Shown here in pieces: positions 56,543 through 64,000 of a stretch of 64,000 nucleotides of DNA. The stretch lies in NCBI RefSeq assembly GCF_003990185.1, contig NZ_RZHF01000014.1:1-64000 (forward strand). The letters are read 5' to 3'. Every line of letters begins with the position of its first letter. Position 1 is the first letter of the stretch. The position numbers and the translations under genes were made by a program. The notes beneath the pieces were generated by a model, which made no database searches, was not told where the DNA came from, and worked only from the letters and a program-made list of their open reading frames with translations. This stretch comes from Vreelandella nanhaiensis. GTDB taxonomy: Bacteria; Pseudomonadota; Gammaproteobacteria; Pseudomonadales; Halomonadaceae.

Positions 56543-57352
56543 CTATTGTTGTTGGGTATCGGAACGCTGGTCCCAGGCAGGACGGCGTTTTTCAAAAAAG
56601 CTTGCCAACCCTTCCTGGCCCTCCTGACTCACCCGCAGCTTGGCGATCACCTGACAGGTTTGTTCCCGCGTGGTGTCACTATCCGGAGACTGGCTAACGG
56701 TCGCCAATAGTGCTTTGGTTGCCCGCTGCGCCTGGGGAGAGCCTGCCAGCAGAGTGTCGAGCATTGCCTTCACGGCGCTGTCGAGTGCGTCGTGCTCCAC
56801 GACCTGATGAGCCAGACCCAGCTCAAGCGCCGTTGGGGCATCCATGACTTCAGCGCTTAGTGCATAACGGCGCATCTGGCGTGCGCCCAGTGCGCGCTGT
56901 ACATAAGGGCTGATGACGGCAGGCGAAAGCCCGATTTTAACTTCCGAGAGGCAGAACTTAGCCTGCTGGGAGGCAATGACAATATCGCAGCAGGTGGCAA
57001 GCCCCACGGCGCCGCCAAACGCCGCGCCCTGCACTCGGCAGAGCGTGGGGCAGGGCAGCGTATCTAGGCGATGCATCAATTCAGCAAGCTTGCGCGAGTC
57101 GGCAAGGTTATCTTCCAGGTCATAATCGACCATGCGCTTCATCCAGTTCAAATCCGCGCCAGCTGAAAAGCTTTTGCCCTCAGAGCCCAATACGACGACC
57201 CGTACATCGCCCGTGTCAGCAAGCGGATGTAGCTTTGTTAAATGCTCGTTTAGTTCAGCAATCAAGTTGTCGTCAAAAGCGTTATGAACCTCCGGGCGGT
57301 TGAGCGTGAGCCGCGCAACGCCGTTCTTGATCATCAGTGTCGAACACGTCAT
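56543..57352 (-). CDS. liuC: 3-methylglutaconyl-CoA hydratase
   Basis: Crotonase-fold enzyme hydrating 3-methylglutaconyl-CoA to HMG-CoA. 269 aa. Family motifs are VARLTLNRPEVHNAFDDNLI, SEGKSFSAGADLNWMKRM (oxyanion hole), GAAFGGAVGLATCCDIVIAS and FCLSEVKIGLSPAVISPYV with the catalytic Glu region. It lies between liuB and liuD, as in pseudomonads. By itself it could be called a generic enoyl-CoA hydratase; the operon makes the assignment. Confidence 0.9.
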   Translation of the reverse strand: MTCSTLMIKNGVARLTLNRPEVHNAFDDNLIAELNEHLTKLHPLADTGDVRVVVLGSEGKSFSAGADLNWMKRMVDYDLEDNLADSRKLAELMHRLDTLPCPTLCRVQGAAFGGAVGLATCCDIVIASQQAKFCLSEVKIGLSPAVISPYVQRALGARQMRRYALSAEVMDAPTALELGLAHQVVEHDALDSAVKAMLDTLLAGSPQAQRATKALLATVSQSPDSDTTREQTCQVIAKLRVSQEGQEGLASFFEKRRPAWDQRSDTQQQ

Positions 57353-57363
57353 GGTGGTACCCC

Positions 57364-58971
57364 TTACATCCGGAACACGCCAAAGCGCGTCTCTTCAATC
57401 TCGGCATTCATCGCCGCAGCTAATGAAAGACCCAGTACATCGCGGGTTTGCAGCGGGTCAATCACGCCGTCGTCCCATAGCCGAGCGCTGGCGTAGTAGG
57501 GGTGGCCCTGGTGCTCGTACTGCTCCCGAGTAGGCTGCTTGAAAGCCTCTTCGTCATCAATAGTCCACTCACGGCCTTCGCGCTCATACTGCTCGCGTTT
57601 GACTTGGGCGAGGACGCCCGCAGCCTGCTCGCCGCCCATCACGGAAATGCGCGCGTTGGGCCACATGAAGAGAAGATTAGGGTCATAAGCGCGGCCGCAC
57701 ATGCCATAGTTGCCCGCTCCGAAGCTTCCGCCAATCAGTACGGTGAACTTGGGCACTTTGGCGCACGCCACTGCAGTCACCAGCTTAGCGCCATGCTTGG
57801 CTATACCTTCGTGCTCGTACTTGGAACCCACCATAAAGCCGGTAATGTTCTGCAAAAAGACCAAAGGAATCTTGCGCTGAGCACACAGCTCAATAAAGTG
57901 GGCGCCCTTTACCGCGCTTTCCGAAAACAGCACCCCGTTATTGGCAACGATTCCTACCGGGTGGCCGTGGATATGGGCAAAGCCGGTGACCAGGGTGTCA
58001 CCGTAATAGCGTTTAAATTCGTCAAAGTTTGAGCCATCGACAATCCGGCCAATCACTTCACGAACATCAAAGGGCTTTTTAAGGTCGGTGCCCACAATGC
58101 CGTAAAGCTCAGCGGGGTCGAGCTTGGGTGGCTCTGGCGCCTGCATGGCAAGTTTGCCGCGCTTTTGCCAGTTCAGGCGCGAGACACAGCCGCGGGCAAG
58201 CTGCAGGGCATGCATATCGTTTTCGGCATAATGGTCCGCCACGCCGCTGACTTTGGCATGCACATCGGCACCACCCAAGGCCTCTGCGCTGATGCTTTCA
58301 CCAGTGGCCGCTTTAACCAGCGGCGGGCCGCCCAGAAAGATGGTGCCCTGTTCCTTAACGATGATCGATTCGTCAGCCATGGCCGGCACATAGGCACCGC
58401 CTGCGGTGCACGAGCCCATTACCACGGCAATTTGCGGGATGCCCTCGGCAGACATCGTGGCCTGGTTGTAGAAGATACGCCCGAAGTGGTCGCGGTCAGG
58501 GAAGACTTCATCCTGACGGGGGAGGAAGGCGCCGCCTGAATCAACCAGATAAATACACGGCAAACGGTGCTTGCGAGCGATCTCCTGCGCGCGAATATGC
58601 TTTTTAACGGTAAGGGGGAAGTAGGTCCCTCCTTTGACCGTGGCATCGTTGGCAACAATCACGCACTCAATGCCTGATACCCGGCCAATACCGGTAATCA
58701 CGCCCGCCGCCGGTACGTCGGTTTCATATACCCGATGGGCGGCAAGCGCTGAAAACTCCAGAAAGGGCGAACCTTCATCCAGCAAGTGGTCGATTCGGTC
58801 ACGGGCAAACAGCTTGCCCCGGCTCTCATGGCGCTCGCGGGCCTTGGCGCCGCCGCCCTGGGCGATCGCGGCATTTAGCTCGCGCAGCTTGCTCACCTCA
58901 TGAAGCATCGCAGCCGCGTTGGCCTGAAATAGATCGCTTCTGGGATTAACCTGGCTGTTAATCATGCTCAT
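57364..58971 (-). CDS. liuB: 3-methylcrotonyl-CoA carboxylase, beta (carboxyltransferase) subunit
   Basis: 535 aa acetyl-CoA-carboxylase-like transferase that moves CO2 from biotin on LiuD to methylcrotonyl-CoA. Motifs are [77 protein letters not shown] and [20 protein letters not shown]. The 3-methylcrotonyl-type ending ([20 protein letters not shown]) is conserved. It starts nine bases after liuA; a second ATG (58965) is an alternative start. Confidence 0.94.
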   Translation of the reverse strand: MSMINSQVNPRSDLFQANAAAMLHEVSKLRELNAAIAQGGGAKARERHESRGKLFARDRIDHLLDEGSPFLEFSALAAHRVYETDVPAAGVITGIGRVSGIECVIVANDATVKGGTYFPLTVKKHIRAQEIARKHRLPCIYLVDSGGAFLPRQDEVFPDRDHFGRIFYNQATMSAEGIPQIAVVMGSCTAGGAYVPAMADESIIVKEQGTIFLGGPPLVKAATGESISAEALGGADVHAKVSGVADHYAENDMHALQLARGCVSRLNWQKRGKLAMQAPEPPKLDPAELYGIVGTDLKKPFDVREVIGRIVDGSNFDEFKRYYGDTLVTGFAHIHGHPVGIVANNGVLFSESAVKGAHFIELCAQRKIPLVFLQNITGFMVGSKYEHEGIAKHGAKLVTAVACAKVPKFTVLIGGSFGAGNYGMCGRAYDPNLLFMWPNARISVMGGEQAAGVLAQVKREQYEREGREWTIDDEEAFKQPTREQYEHQGHPYYASARLWDDGVIDPLQTRDVLGLSLAAAMNAEIEETRFGVFRM

Positions 58972-58980
58972 GGCGCGCCC

Positions 58981-60150
58981 CTACTTGCTTTCGGTGAAAA
59001 GTTCACGGCCAATCAACATCCGCCGAATCTCGCTGGTACCCGCGCCAATTTCGTACAGCTTGGCATCGCGCAACAGGCGCCCGGTGGGGTATTCGTTGAT
59101 ATACCCGTTACCGCCAAGCAGCTGGATTGAGTCTAGCGCTACCTGGGTGGCTTTTTCAGCGCAGTAAAGGATGACGCCCGCGGCATCCTTGCGTGAGGTC
59201 TGGTCGCGGTCGCAGGCGGCAGCCACGGCATACAGGTAGGCGCGGCAGGCGTTGAGCGTGGTGTACATATCCGCGACCTTGCCCTGCACCAGCTGGAACT
59301 CGCCAATCGACTGATTGAACTGTTTGCGTTCATGGATATAAGGCATCACGACATCCATGGCAGCCTGCATGATGCCGACTGGCCCGGCGGCCAATACGGT
59401 GCGTTCGTAATCCAGGCCGCTCATCAATACGCGCACGCCTTTGCCTTCCTCGCCCAGCACGTTCTCAGCAGGCACTTCGCAATCCTGAAATACCAGTTCG
59501 CAGGTGTTGGAGCCACGCATGCCCAGCTTGTCGAGCTTCTGCGCTGTGGAGAAGCCCGGCATGCCTTTTTCGATTAAAAAGGTGGTAATGCCTTTGGAAC
59601 CCGCTTCCGGGTCGGTCTTGGCGTAGACCACCAGCACATCCGCATCAGGGCCGTTGGTGATCCACATCTTGTTGCCGTTGAGAATGTATTTGTCGCCCGC
59701 TTTTTTTGCGCGCAGCTGCATGGAGACCACATCCGAGCCTGCGCCGGGTTCGGACATTGCAAGCGCACCCACGTGCTCGCCGCTGATCAGTTTGGGCAAG
59801 TATTTGGCTTTCTGCTCGGGGGAAGCGTTGCGCTTGATCTGGTTCACACACAGATTGGAGTGGGCACCGTAAGAGAGCGCCACAGACGCGCTGGCCCGGG
59901 AGATTTCTTCCATGGCGATGCAGTGGGCAAGATAGCCCATACCGCTGCCGCCATCCTCTTCAGAAACGGTAATCCCCAGAAGCCCCATATCGCCAAACTT
60001 GCGCCAGAGGTCGTTGGGAAACTCATTGTTTCGGTCGATTTCTGCGGCACGCGGGGCAATTTCGCTGGCGGCAAAGGCGTTGACCTGCTCGCGCAGCATG
60101 TTCATTTCGTCATCCAAGCCGAAATTGAGTTCTGAGTAGAGAGAAAACAT
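58981..60150 (-). CDS. liuA: Isovaleryl-CoA dehydrogenase
   Basis: FAD acyl-CoA dehydrogenase making 3-methylcrotonyl-CoA and reducing ETF. 389 aa from ATG 60150, seven bases after AGGTG; a TTG two codons earlier is less likely. Motifs are [57 protein letters not shown] and [20 protein letters not shown]. The Glu in LDYERTV matches the unusual position of the catalytic base in isovaleryl-CoA dehydrogenases. First structural gene of the cluster. Confidence 0.94.
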   Translation of the reverse strand: MFSLYSELNFGLDDEMNMLREQVNAFAASEIAPRAAEIDRNNEFPNDLWRKFGDMGLLGITVSEEDGGSGMGYLAHCIAMEEISRASASVALSYGAHSNLCVNQIKRNASPEQKAKYLPKLISGEHVGALAMSEPGAGSDVVSMQLRAKKAGDKYILNGNKMWITNGPDADVLVVYAKTDPEAGSKGITTFLIEKGMPGFSTAQKLDKLGMRGSNTCELVFQDCEVPAENVLGEEGKGVRVLMSGLDYERTVLAAGPVGIMQAAMDVVMPYIHERKQFNQSIGEFQLVQGKVADMYTTLNACRAYLYAVAAACDRDQTSRKDAAGVILYCAEKATQVALDSIQLLGGNGYINEYPTGRLLRDAKLYEIGAGTSEIRRMLIGRELFTESK

Positions 60151-60182
60151 GATCAATCACCTGTTTATTGAGACATTGTTAG

Positions 60183-60266
60183 AGAGGTAATAAGAACGTT
60201 AGTTAAATAGTCAGTAAGACAGTTAATGAGACGGTTAATGAAATAGTTAACGGGATAGCTAATGCG
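60183..60266. repeat. Degenerate 12-bp tandem repeat between liuR and liuA
   Basis: Seven head-to-tail 12-base units with consensus ATAGTTAATGAG, each matching at 7-11 of 12 positions, fill most of the 127-base gap between the liuR stop and the liuA start. No similar repeat was noticed elsewhere in the window. Confidence 0.75.
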
Positions 60267-60277
60267 CGTCTGAAATA

Positions 60278-60706
60278 TTAAGGGGCAGACGAAGGCGTCT
60301 TGGCGCGCTCTTCGTCATTATGTTTTTCGTGTAGCTCTTCAAGCGCTTGGCGGCAGCGAATCTCGGCGCTTTCCAGCTCCAGCTGCACCATGGTGATATC
60401 TTTCATTTGCTGTTCAAGGGCTGCCCGGCGCTCAGTAATTTTGCTGAGCATGAGATGTAGCTGCTTTTCGCTGCCGCTTCTGGTTTCATCCCAAAGTTCA
60501 AAGAGTTCGCGAATTTCTGCAAGCGACAGGCCCAGTCGCTTGCCGCGCAGGGTGAGCTTTAGCCGTACACGATCCTTGCTGCTGTAAATACGCGTTTGGC
60601 CCCGGCGAGCCGGATGCAGCAGCTCCTGATCTTCGTAAAAACGGATGCTGCGCGTGGTGACGTCAAACTCGCTGGCCAGTTCGCTGATCGAGTAGGTTTT
60701 GCTCAT
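60278..60706 (-). CDS. liuR: MerR-family regulator of leucine/isovalerate catabolism
   Basis: 142 aa from ATG 60706; an in-frame start at 60739 adds 11 unconserved residues. The N-terminal winged helix is TYSISELASEFDVTTRSIRF then YEDQELLHPARRGQTRIYSS, typical of MerR. A dimerisation coiled coil follows (about residues 75-125), with no metal-binding cysteines, as in LiuR, which senses branched-chain acyl-CoA. It is placed directly upstream of liuA on the same strand, and palindromes resembling LiuR sites lie in its upstream region. Confidence 0.88.
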   Translation of the reverse strand: MSKTYSISELASEFDVTTRSIRFYEDQELLHPARRGQTRIYSSKDRVRLKLTLRGKRLGLSLAEIRELFELWDETRSGSEKQLHLMLSKITERRAALEQQMKDITMVQLELESAEIRCRQALEELHEKHNDEERAKTPSSAP

Positions 60707-61079
60707 TAGCCTGATTCTCTTGAAAAGGGGCAGTTTCATGGAACACTACCCATGAGGCTAAAACAAGTTGACGTTAACGTAAAGATATCATTGTTTCGCA
60801 CATTCTAAATCTGTTCATCGGTAAAATACTGTTAAATATAATATTTAGGAAATATTTGAGTTGAATGTTACATCTTGTAGACCAAAGTTGTAATTGTAAT
60901 TGCCCGCTAGAGATTGCTAGTTTGCACTTAAGCTTTACGTAAAGGTAAAGATAGGTTGCCAGCTAACAATAATTAAAGCGTTGCTCCACGGTTTTGTAAA
61001 AGCAGCTAGGGTTGGGAAAACGTCAGCCCACTAACGATCAGCAGCAAAAAGATAAAAACAATAAGAGGCCTGTCATTAA
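60707..61079. promoter_or_regulatory. Divergent liuR / ABC-transporter control region
   Basis: 373 bases without a gene, AT-rich compared with the flanks. It contains two related palindromes: TTGACGTTAACGTAAA at 60768-60783 and TTTACGTAAAGGTAAA at 60934-60949. The second has CTTTAC/GTAAAG arms and sits within an 18-base spacer between TTGCAC (60922) and TAAAGA (60946) on the plus strand, the long-spacer layout that MerR-type activators use. Both resemble the LiuR consensus as I remember it. Confidence 0.55.
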
Positions 61080-61868
61080 ATGAGTGGACCCACTACCTCT
61101 CCCGGGCCAGTTCTCGAAACGCGAGGGTTGACCAAAGAGTTCCGCGGCTTTACGGCAGTGGATAATGTCAATCTAAGCGTGCAGGAAGGGCATATCCATG
61201 CCCTGATTGGCCCCAACGGTGCCGGTAAAACGACGGTATTCAATTTACTCACCAAGTTTCTTCCCCCTACGCGGGGCGAAATTCTGTATCGCGGCAAACC
61301 GATCACTTCGCTTAAATCCAATCAGATTGCCCGTCTTGGCCTGGTGCGCTCGTTTCAGATCTCCGCCGTGTTTGCCCATATGACCGCGCTTGAAAACGTC
61401 CGCGTCGCCCTGCAGCGCCAGTTGGGCACTTCCTTTCACTTTTGGAAATCGGAAAAGTCGCTTGATCATCTTAATGAGCGTGCCCTGGCGCTGCTTGAAG
61501 AGGTGGGTCTGCGAGAGTACGCCGACACACTGACCGTTGAAATGCCCTATGGCCGCAAGCGCGCACTGGAAGTGGCCACGACGCTGGCGCTGGACCCGGT
61601 GATGATGCTGCTCGATGAGCCCACCCAGGGGATGGGCGCGGAAGATGTTGATCGCATTGTGGCGCTGATCAAGCGGGTGTCCGTCGGGCGTACGGTCCTG
61701 ATGGTGGAGCACAACCTGAGCGTGGTGAGCCGTCTGTGTGATCAGATCACCGTGCTTGCCCGTGGCGCTGTGTTGGCAGAAGGCGACTATCAGAGCGTTT
61801 CGAATAACCCGCTGGTGCGTGAGGCCTATATGGGCAGCGACGCCGCTGAAGAGAGGGCGCGCGCATGA
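61080..61868 (+). CDS. Branched-chain amino acid-type ABC transporter ATPase, LivG-like
   Basis: 262 aa. Walker A IGPNGAGKTTVFNLLTKF; the signature region reads EMPYGRKRALEVA (the degenerate LivG-type signature); Walker B is MMLLDEPTQGM; H-loop MVEHNLSVV. LivG-type placement of VRSFQISAVFAHMTALENV is present. Energises an importer for branched-chain amino acids or related acids. It overlaps the next ATPase gene. No permease gene is inside the window; they probably follow the binding protein. Confidence 0.88.
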   Translation: MSGPTTSPGPVLETRGLTKEFRGFTAVDNVNLSVQEGHIHALIGPNGAGKTTVFNLLTKFLPPTRGEILYRGKPITSLKSNQIARLGLVRSFQISAVFAHMTALENVRVALQRQLGTSFHFWKSEKSLDHLNERALALLEEVGLREYADTLTVEMPYGRKRALEVATTLALDPVMMLLDEPTQGMGAEDVDRIVALIKRVSVGRTVLMVEHNLSVVSRLCDQITVLARGAVLAEGDYQSVSNNPLVREAYMGSDAAEERARA

Positions 61869-62614
61869 TGACTGCTAATGCCGTGACCACTGAACCAAAC
61901 GCCCAATATCAAGCCCGAGAAATGCTCAGAGTCAAAGACCTGCACGCCTTTTATGGCGAGTCGCACATTCTTCATGGGGTCAATTTTGATGTAAAGCAGG
62001 GCGAGTTGGTGACGCTGCTGGGCCGTAATGGCGCAGGGCGCAGCACTACCCTGAAAGCCATGATGAACATGGTGGGGCGGCGCACCGGCTCCATTGTCAT
62101 CAGCGGCCAGGAAACGCTTTCCATGAAGCCGCACCATATTCCACGGCTGGGAATAGGCTACTGTCCCGAAGAGCGCGGCATTTTCGCAAGCCTGGATGTG
62201 CATGAGAACTTGCTGCTACCGCCCACGGTGAGCTCCGGCGGGATGAGTCTGGATGAGATTTACGCCATGTTCCCCAACCTGTATGAACGACGAAAAAGCC
62301 AGGGCACGCGGCTTTCCGGCGGTGAGCAGCAGATGCTGGCCATGGCGCGCATTCTGCGTACCGGAGCGCGCATATTGCTGCTTGATGAGATAACCGAAGG
62401 GCTGGCGCCGGTTATCGTGCAGAAGCTGGGCGAGGTGCTGATGCAGTTGAAGGCACGCGGCATGACCATCGTGCTGGTAGAGCAGAACTTCCGCTTTGCA
62501 GCGCCCTTGGCTGACCGCCATTTCGTGATGGATCACGGGCAGATCGTCGAGGAAATTAGCGCCGTACAGCTGCCTGCGCGGCGCGAGCATCTCAATTCCA
62601 TGCTGGGGGTTTAA
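61865..62614 (+). CDS. Branched-chain amino acid-type ABC transporter ATPase, LivF-like, with Arg in Walker A
   Basis: 249 aa (or 248 if the second ATG is used); the start overlaps the previous stop. The P-loop is LLGRNGAGRSTTLKAM: the usual invariant Lys is Arg (R59). Walker B is ILLLDEITEGLAP, with Ile where Pro is usual. The signature RLSGGEQQMLAMARIL and the H-loop-region residue in VEQNFRFA (Gln, as in LivF proteins) are present. The rest is well conserved, so the gene is not decaying. It may be the weaker-hydrolysing half of an asymmetric ATPase pair. Confidence 0.88.
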   Translation: MMTANAVTTEPNAQYQAREMLRVKDLHAFYGESHILHGVNFDVKQGELVTLLGRNGAGRSTTLKAMMNMVGRRTGSIVISGQETLSMKPHHIPRLGIGYCPEERGIFASLDVHENLLLPPTVSSGGMSLDEIYAMFPNLYERRKSQGTRLSGGEQQMLAMARILRTGARILLLDEITEGLAPVIVQKLGEVLMQLKARGMTIVLVEQNFRFAAPLADRHFVMDHGQIVEEISAVQLPARREHLNSMLGV

Positions 62615-62751
62615 CGCACCACACCGCGATATTTCTACAAATTAAATCGGCACAAAGCCAGGTCGCTACACATCTAGGTCGCCAAAAGATCAGATCACAG
62701 CACTACAACGTCGCACCACAACAACAAAGGCCATCGCGCCAGGAGACGAAC

Positions 62752-63966
62752 ATGACGTTAATCAAGAAAACACTCACGGCAAGTATTGCCATGGCAGCCG
62801 CCGTCAGCATGTCGGCTCATGCCGAGATAAGCGATAACGAGGTACGCATTGGCTATCTGGCGGATATGTCTGGCACATACCGCGACCTGGCCGGCCCCGG
62901 CGGCCTGACCGCGCTTGAAATGGCCATTGCCGATTTCGGCGGCAGCGTGAATGGTTCGCCTATCGTAGTGTTTAGCGCCGACGATAGAAATAGCGCCGAC
63001 GTGGGTGCCAATACGGTGCGCGAGTGGATCGACCAGCGCAATGTGGATATGGTCGCAGGCCTGGTGGCGTCATCGGTGACTATCGCGGTGACCAAGGTGC
63101 TTGAAGAGAACAACAGCCTGGGCCTGGTATCAGGGTCGGCGGCGTCAAGTGTGACCAACGAGCACTGCACCCCCAACCATATTCACTGGGTATACGATAC
63201 CTATCCACTCGCCAACGGCACCGCCAAGGCGGTGGTTGAGCAGGGCGGCGACAGTTGGTTCCTGCTGACCGCCGATTACGCCTTCGGCCATGCGCTTGAA
63301 GCCGACGTGACCAGCGTAGTGGAAGCCAGCGGTGGTGAAATTCTCGGCAATGTTCGCCACCCGTTCCCGACCAGCGACTTCTCCTCTTATATTCTTCAGG
63401 CGCAAGGCTCTGGTGCCAAGATTGTGGGCCTGGCCAATGCCGGGGCCGATACGGTGAATGCGATTACCACCGCCAGCCAGTTCGGGCTCACCCAGTCTGG
63501 CCAGCAGTTGGCGGGCTTGCTGATTTTCTTGAACGACGTACACGCGCTTGGCCTTGAAGCCACCCAGAACCTGCTGCTCACTACCGGTTGGTACTGGGAT
63601 ATGGACGAGCAGTCCCGCGAGTGGTCTGAGCGTTACTTTGAAGAGGTTGGCCGCATGCCCACCATGGTGCAGGCAGGTATCTATTCAAGCACCATGCATT
63701 ACTTGAAAGCGGTTGAAGCGGCGGGTACCGACAACCCTGAAACCGTGCGTGCCCAGATGGCTGAAGAGCCCATTAATGACTTCTTTGCCCGCAACGGTCG
63801 CATTCGTGAAGATGGCCGCATGGTTCACGATATGTACTTGGCGCAGGTGAAAACCCCGGAAGAGTCCACTGGCGAGTGGGATCTCTATGAAATCCTGAGC
63901 ACGATTCCTGCTGAAGAAGCCTATCGTCCGCTCTCCGAGAGCCAGTGCAAACTGGTGCAAAACTAG
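62752..63966 (+). CDS. ABC transporter substrate-binding protein (Leu/Ile/Val-binding family)
   Basis: 404 aa periplasmic type I binding protein. AGGAGACGAAC precedes ATG 62752. A signal peptide (LTASIAMAAAVSMSAHA) ends near residue 24. The mature protein starts with VRIGYLADMSGTYRDLAGPG, the ligand-site loop of this family, followed by LVSGSAASSVTNEHCTPNHI, FLLTADYAFGHALEADV and GWYWDMDEQSREWSERYF. The last has replaced the usual amino-acid pocket sequences, so the ligand may be a carboxylate or amide rather than leucine itself. It lies 137 bases after the ATPases, in the same orientation. Confidence 0.86.
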   Translation: MTLIKKTLTASIAMAAAVSMSAHAEISDNEVRIGYLADMSGTYRDLAGPGGLTALEMAIADFGGSVNGSPIVVFSADDRNSADVGANTVREWIDQRNVDMVAGLVASSVTIAVTKVLEENNSLGLVSGSAASSVTNEHCTPNHIHWVYDTYPLANGTAKAVVEQGGDSWFLLTADYAFGHALEADVTSVVEASGGEILGNVRHPFPTSDFSSYILQAQGSGAKIVGLANAGADTVNAITTASQFGLTQSGQQLAGLLIFLNDVHALGLEATQNLLLTTGWYWDMDEQSREWSERYFEEVGRMPTMVQAGIYSSTMHYLKAVEAAGTDNPETVRAQMAEEPINDFFARNGRIREDGRMVHDMYLAQVKTPEESTGEWDLYEILSTIPAEEAYRPLSESQCKLVQN

Positions 63967-64000
63967 GCGATCCCTGGCTTTTATCACGTATTACCGCTCG

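Overview
This 64 kb window is a chromosomal segment of a gammaproteobacterium, most likely a member of the Halomonadaceae (Halomonas or Vreelandella type). The evidence is the gene order and protein content: rpoE-mucA-mucB-rseC-mucD followed by lepA-lepB-rnc-era-recO-pdxJ-acpS, a GacS/BarA kinase beside cysM-rlmD-relA-mazG, and a complete liu leucine-catabolism cluster. The genus is an inference. No rRNA, tRNA, CRISPR array, prophage or insertion sequence was recognised; most of the window is dense, intact, ordinary chromosome.

Layout. Bases 1-1670 hold the end of etfA and a manganese-type superoxide dismutase. Bases 1676-3315 form the only decayed stretch: on the minus strand are remnants of type II secretion genes gspF, gspG and gspH, run directly into the broken C-terminal part of what looks like a PAP2-phosphatase/autotransporter-repeat protein. 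Then come a Tat-exported PhoX-family phosphatase (3486-5675), the class Ib ribonucleotide reductase operon nrdHIEF with a trailing Nudix hydrolase (5904-10244), and a six-gene TonB energy-transduction operon behind a Fur-box-like site (10476-15384). Next are exonuclease III, RhlB and DinG helicases and a DAHP synthase (15418-21166), the envelope-stress sigma factor operon (21511-26170), and the translation/processing run lepA to acpS (26475-32725).

Bases 32730-41003 carry the GacS/BarA hybrid kinase opposite cysM-rlmD-relA-mazG. PEP carboxylase, a DUF924 protein, the pseudouridine synthase RluF and a small acidic protein follow (41056-45827). A minus-strand trpR-trpE-trpG operon lies at 45916-48287, with a near-perfect TrpR operator over its promoter. 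Opposite it are a CPA2 cation/proton antiporter and a small outer-membrane protein.

Bases 50939-60706 are the minus-strand leucine/isovalerate degradation cluster: liuR, liuA, liuB, liuC, liuD, liuE, then an acyl-CoA synthetase and a methyltransferase. It encodes the route from isovaleryl-CoA to acetoacetate plus acetyl-CoA. The electrons from LiuA would go to electron-transfer flavoprotein, whose alpha subunit is at the left edge. Divergent from liuR is a branched-chain-amino-acid-type ABC transporter (two ATPases and a binding protein; permeases presumably lie beyond the right edge). Two LiuR-like palindromes sit between them.

No obviously new multi-gene system is visible. The most unusual items are the histidine/aspartate-rich tail on PdxJ, the decayed secretion/phosphatase locus, the 12-bp tandem repeat between liuR and liuA, the TrpR-controlled anthranilate synthase operon, and a LivF-type ATPase with arginine in place of the Walker A lysine.
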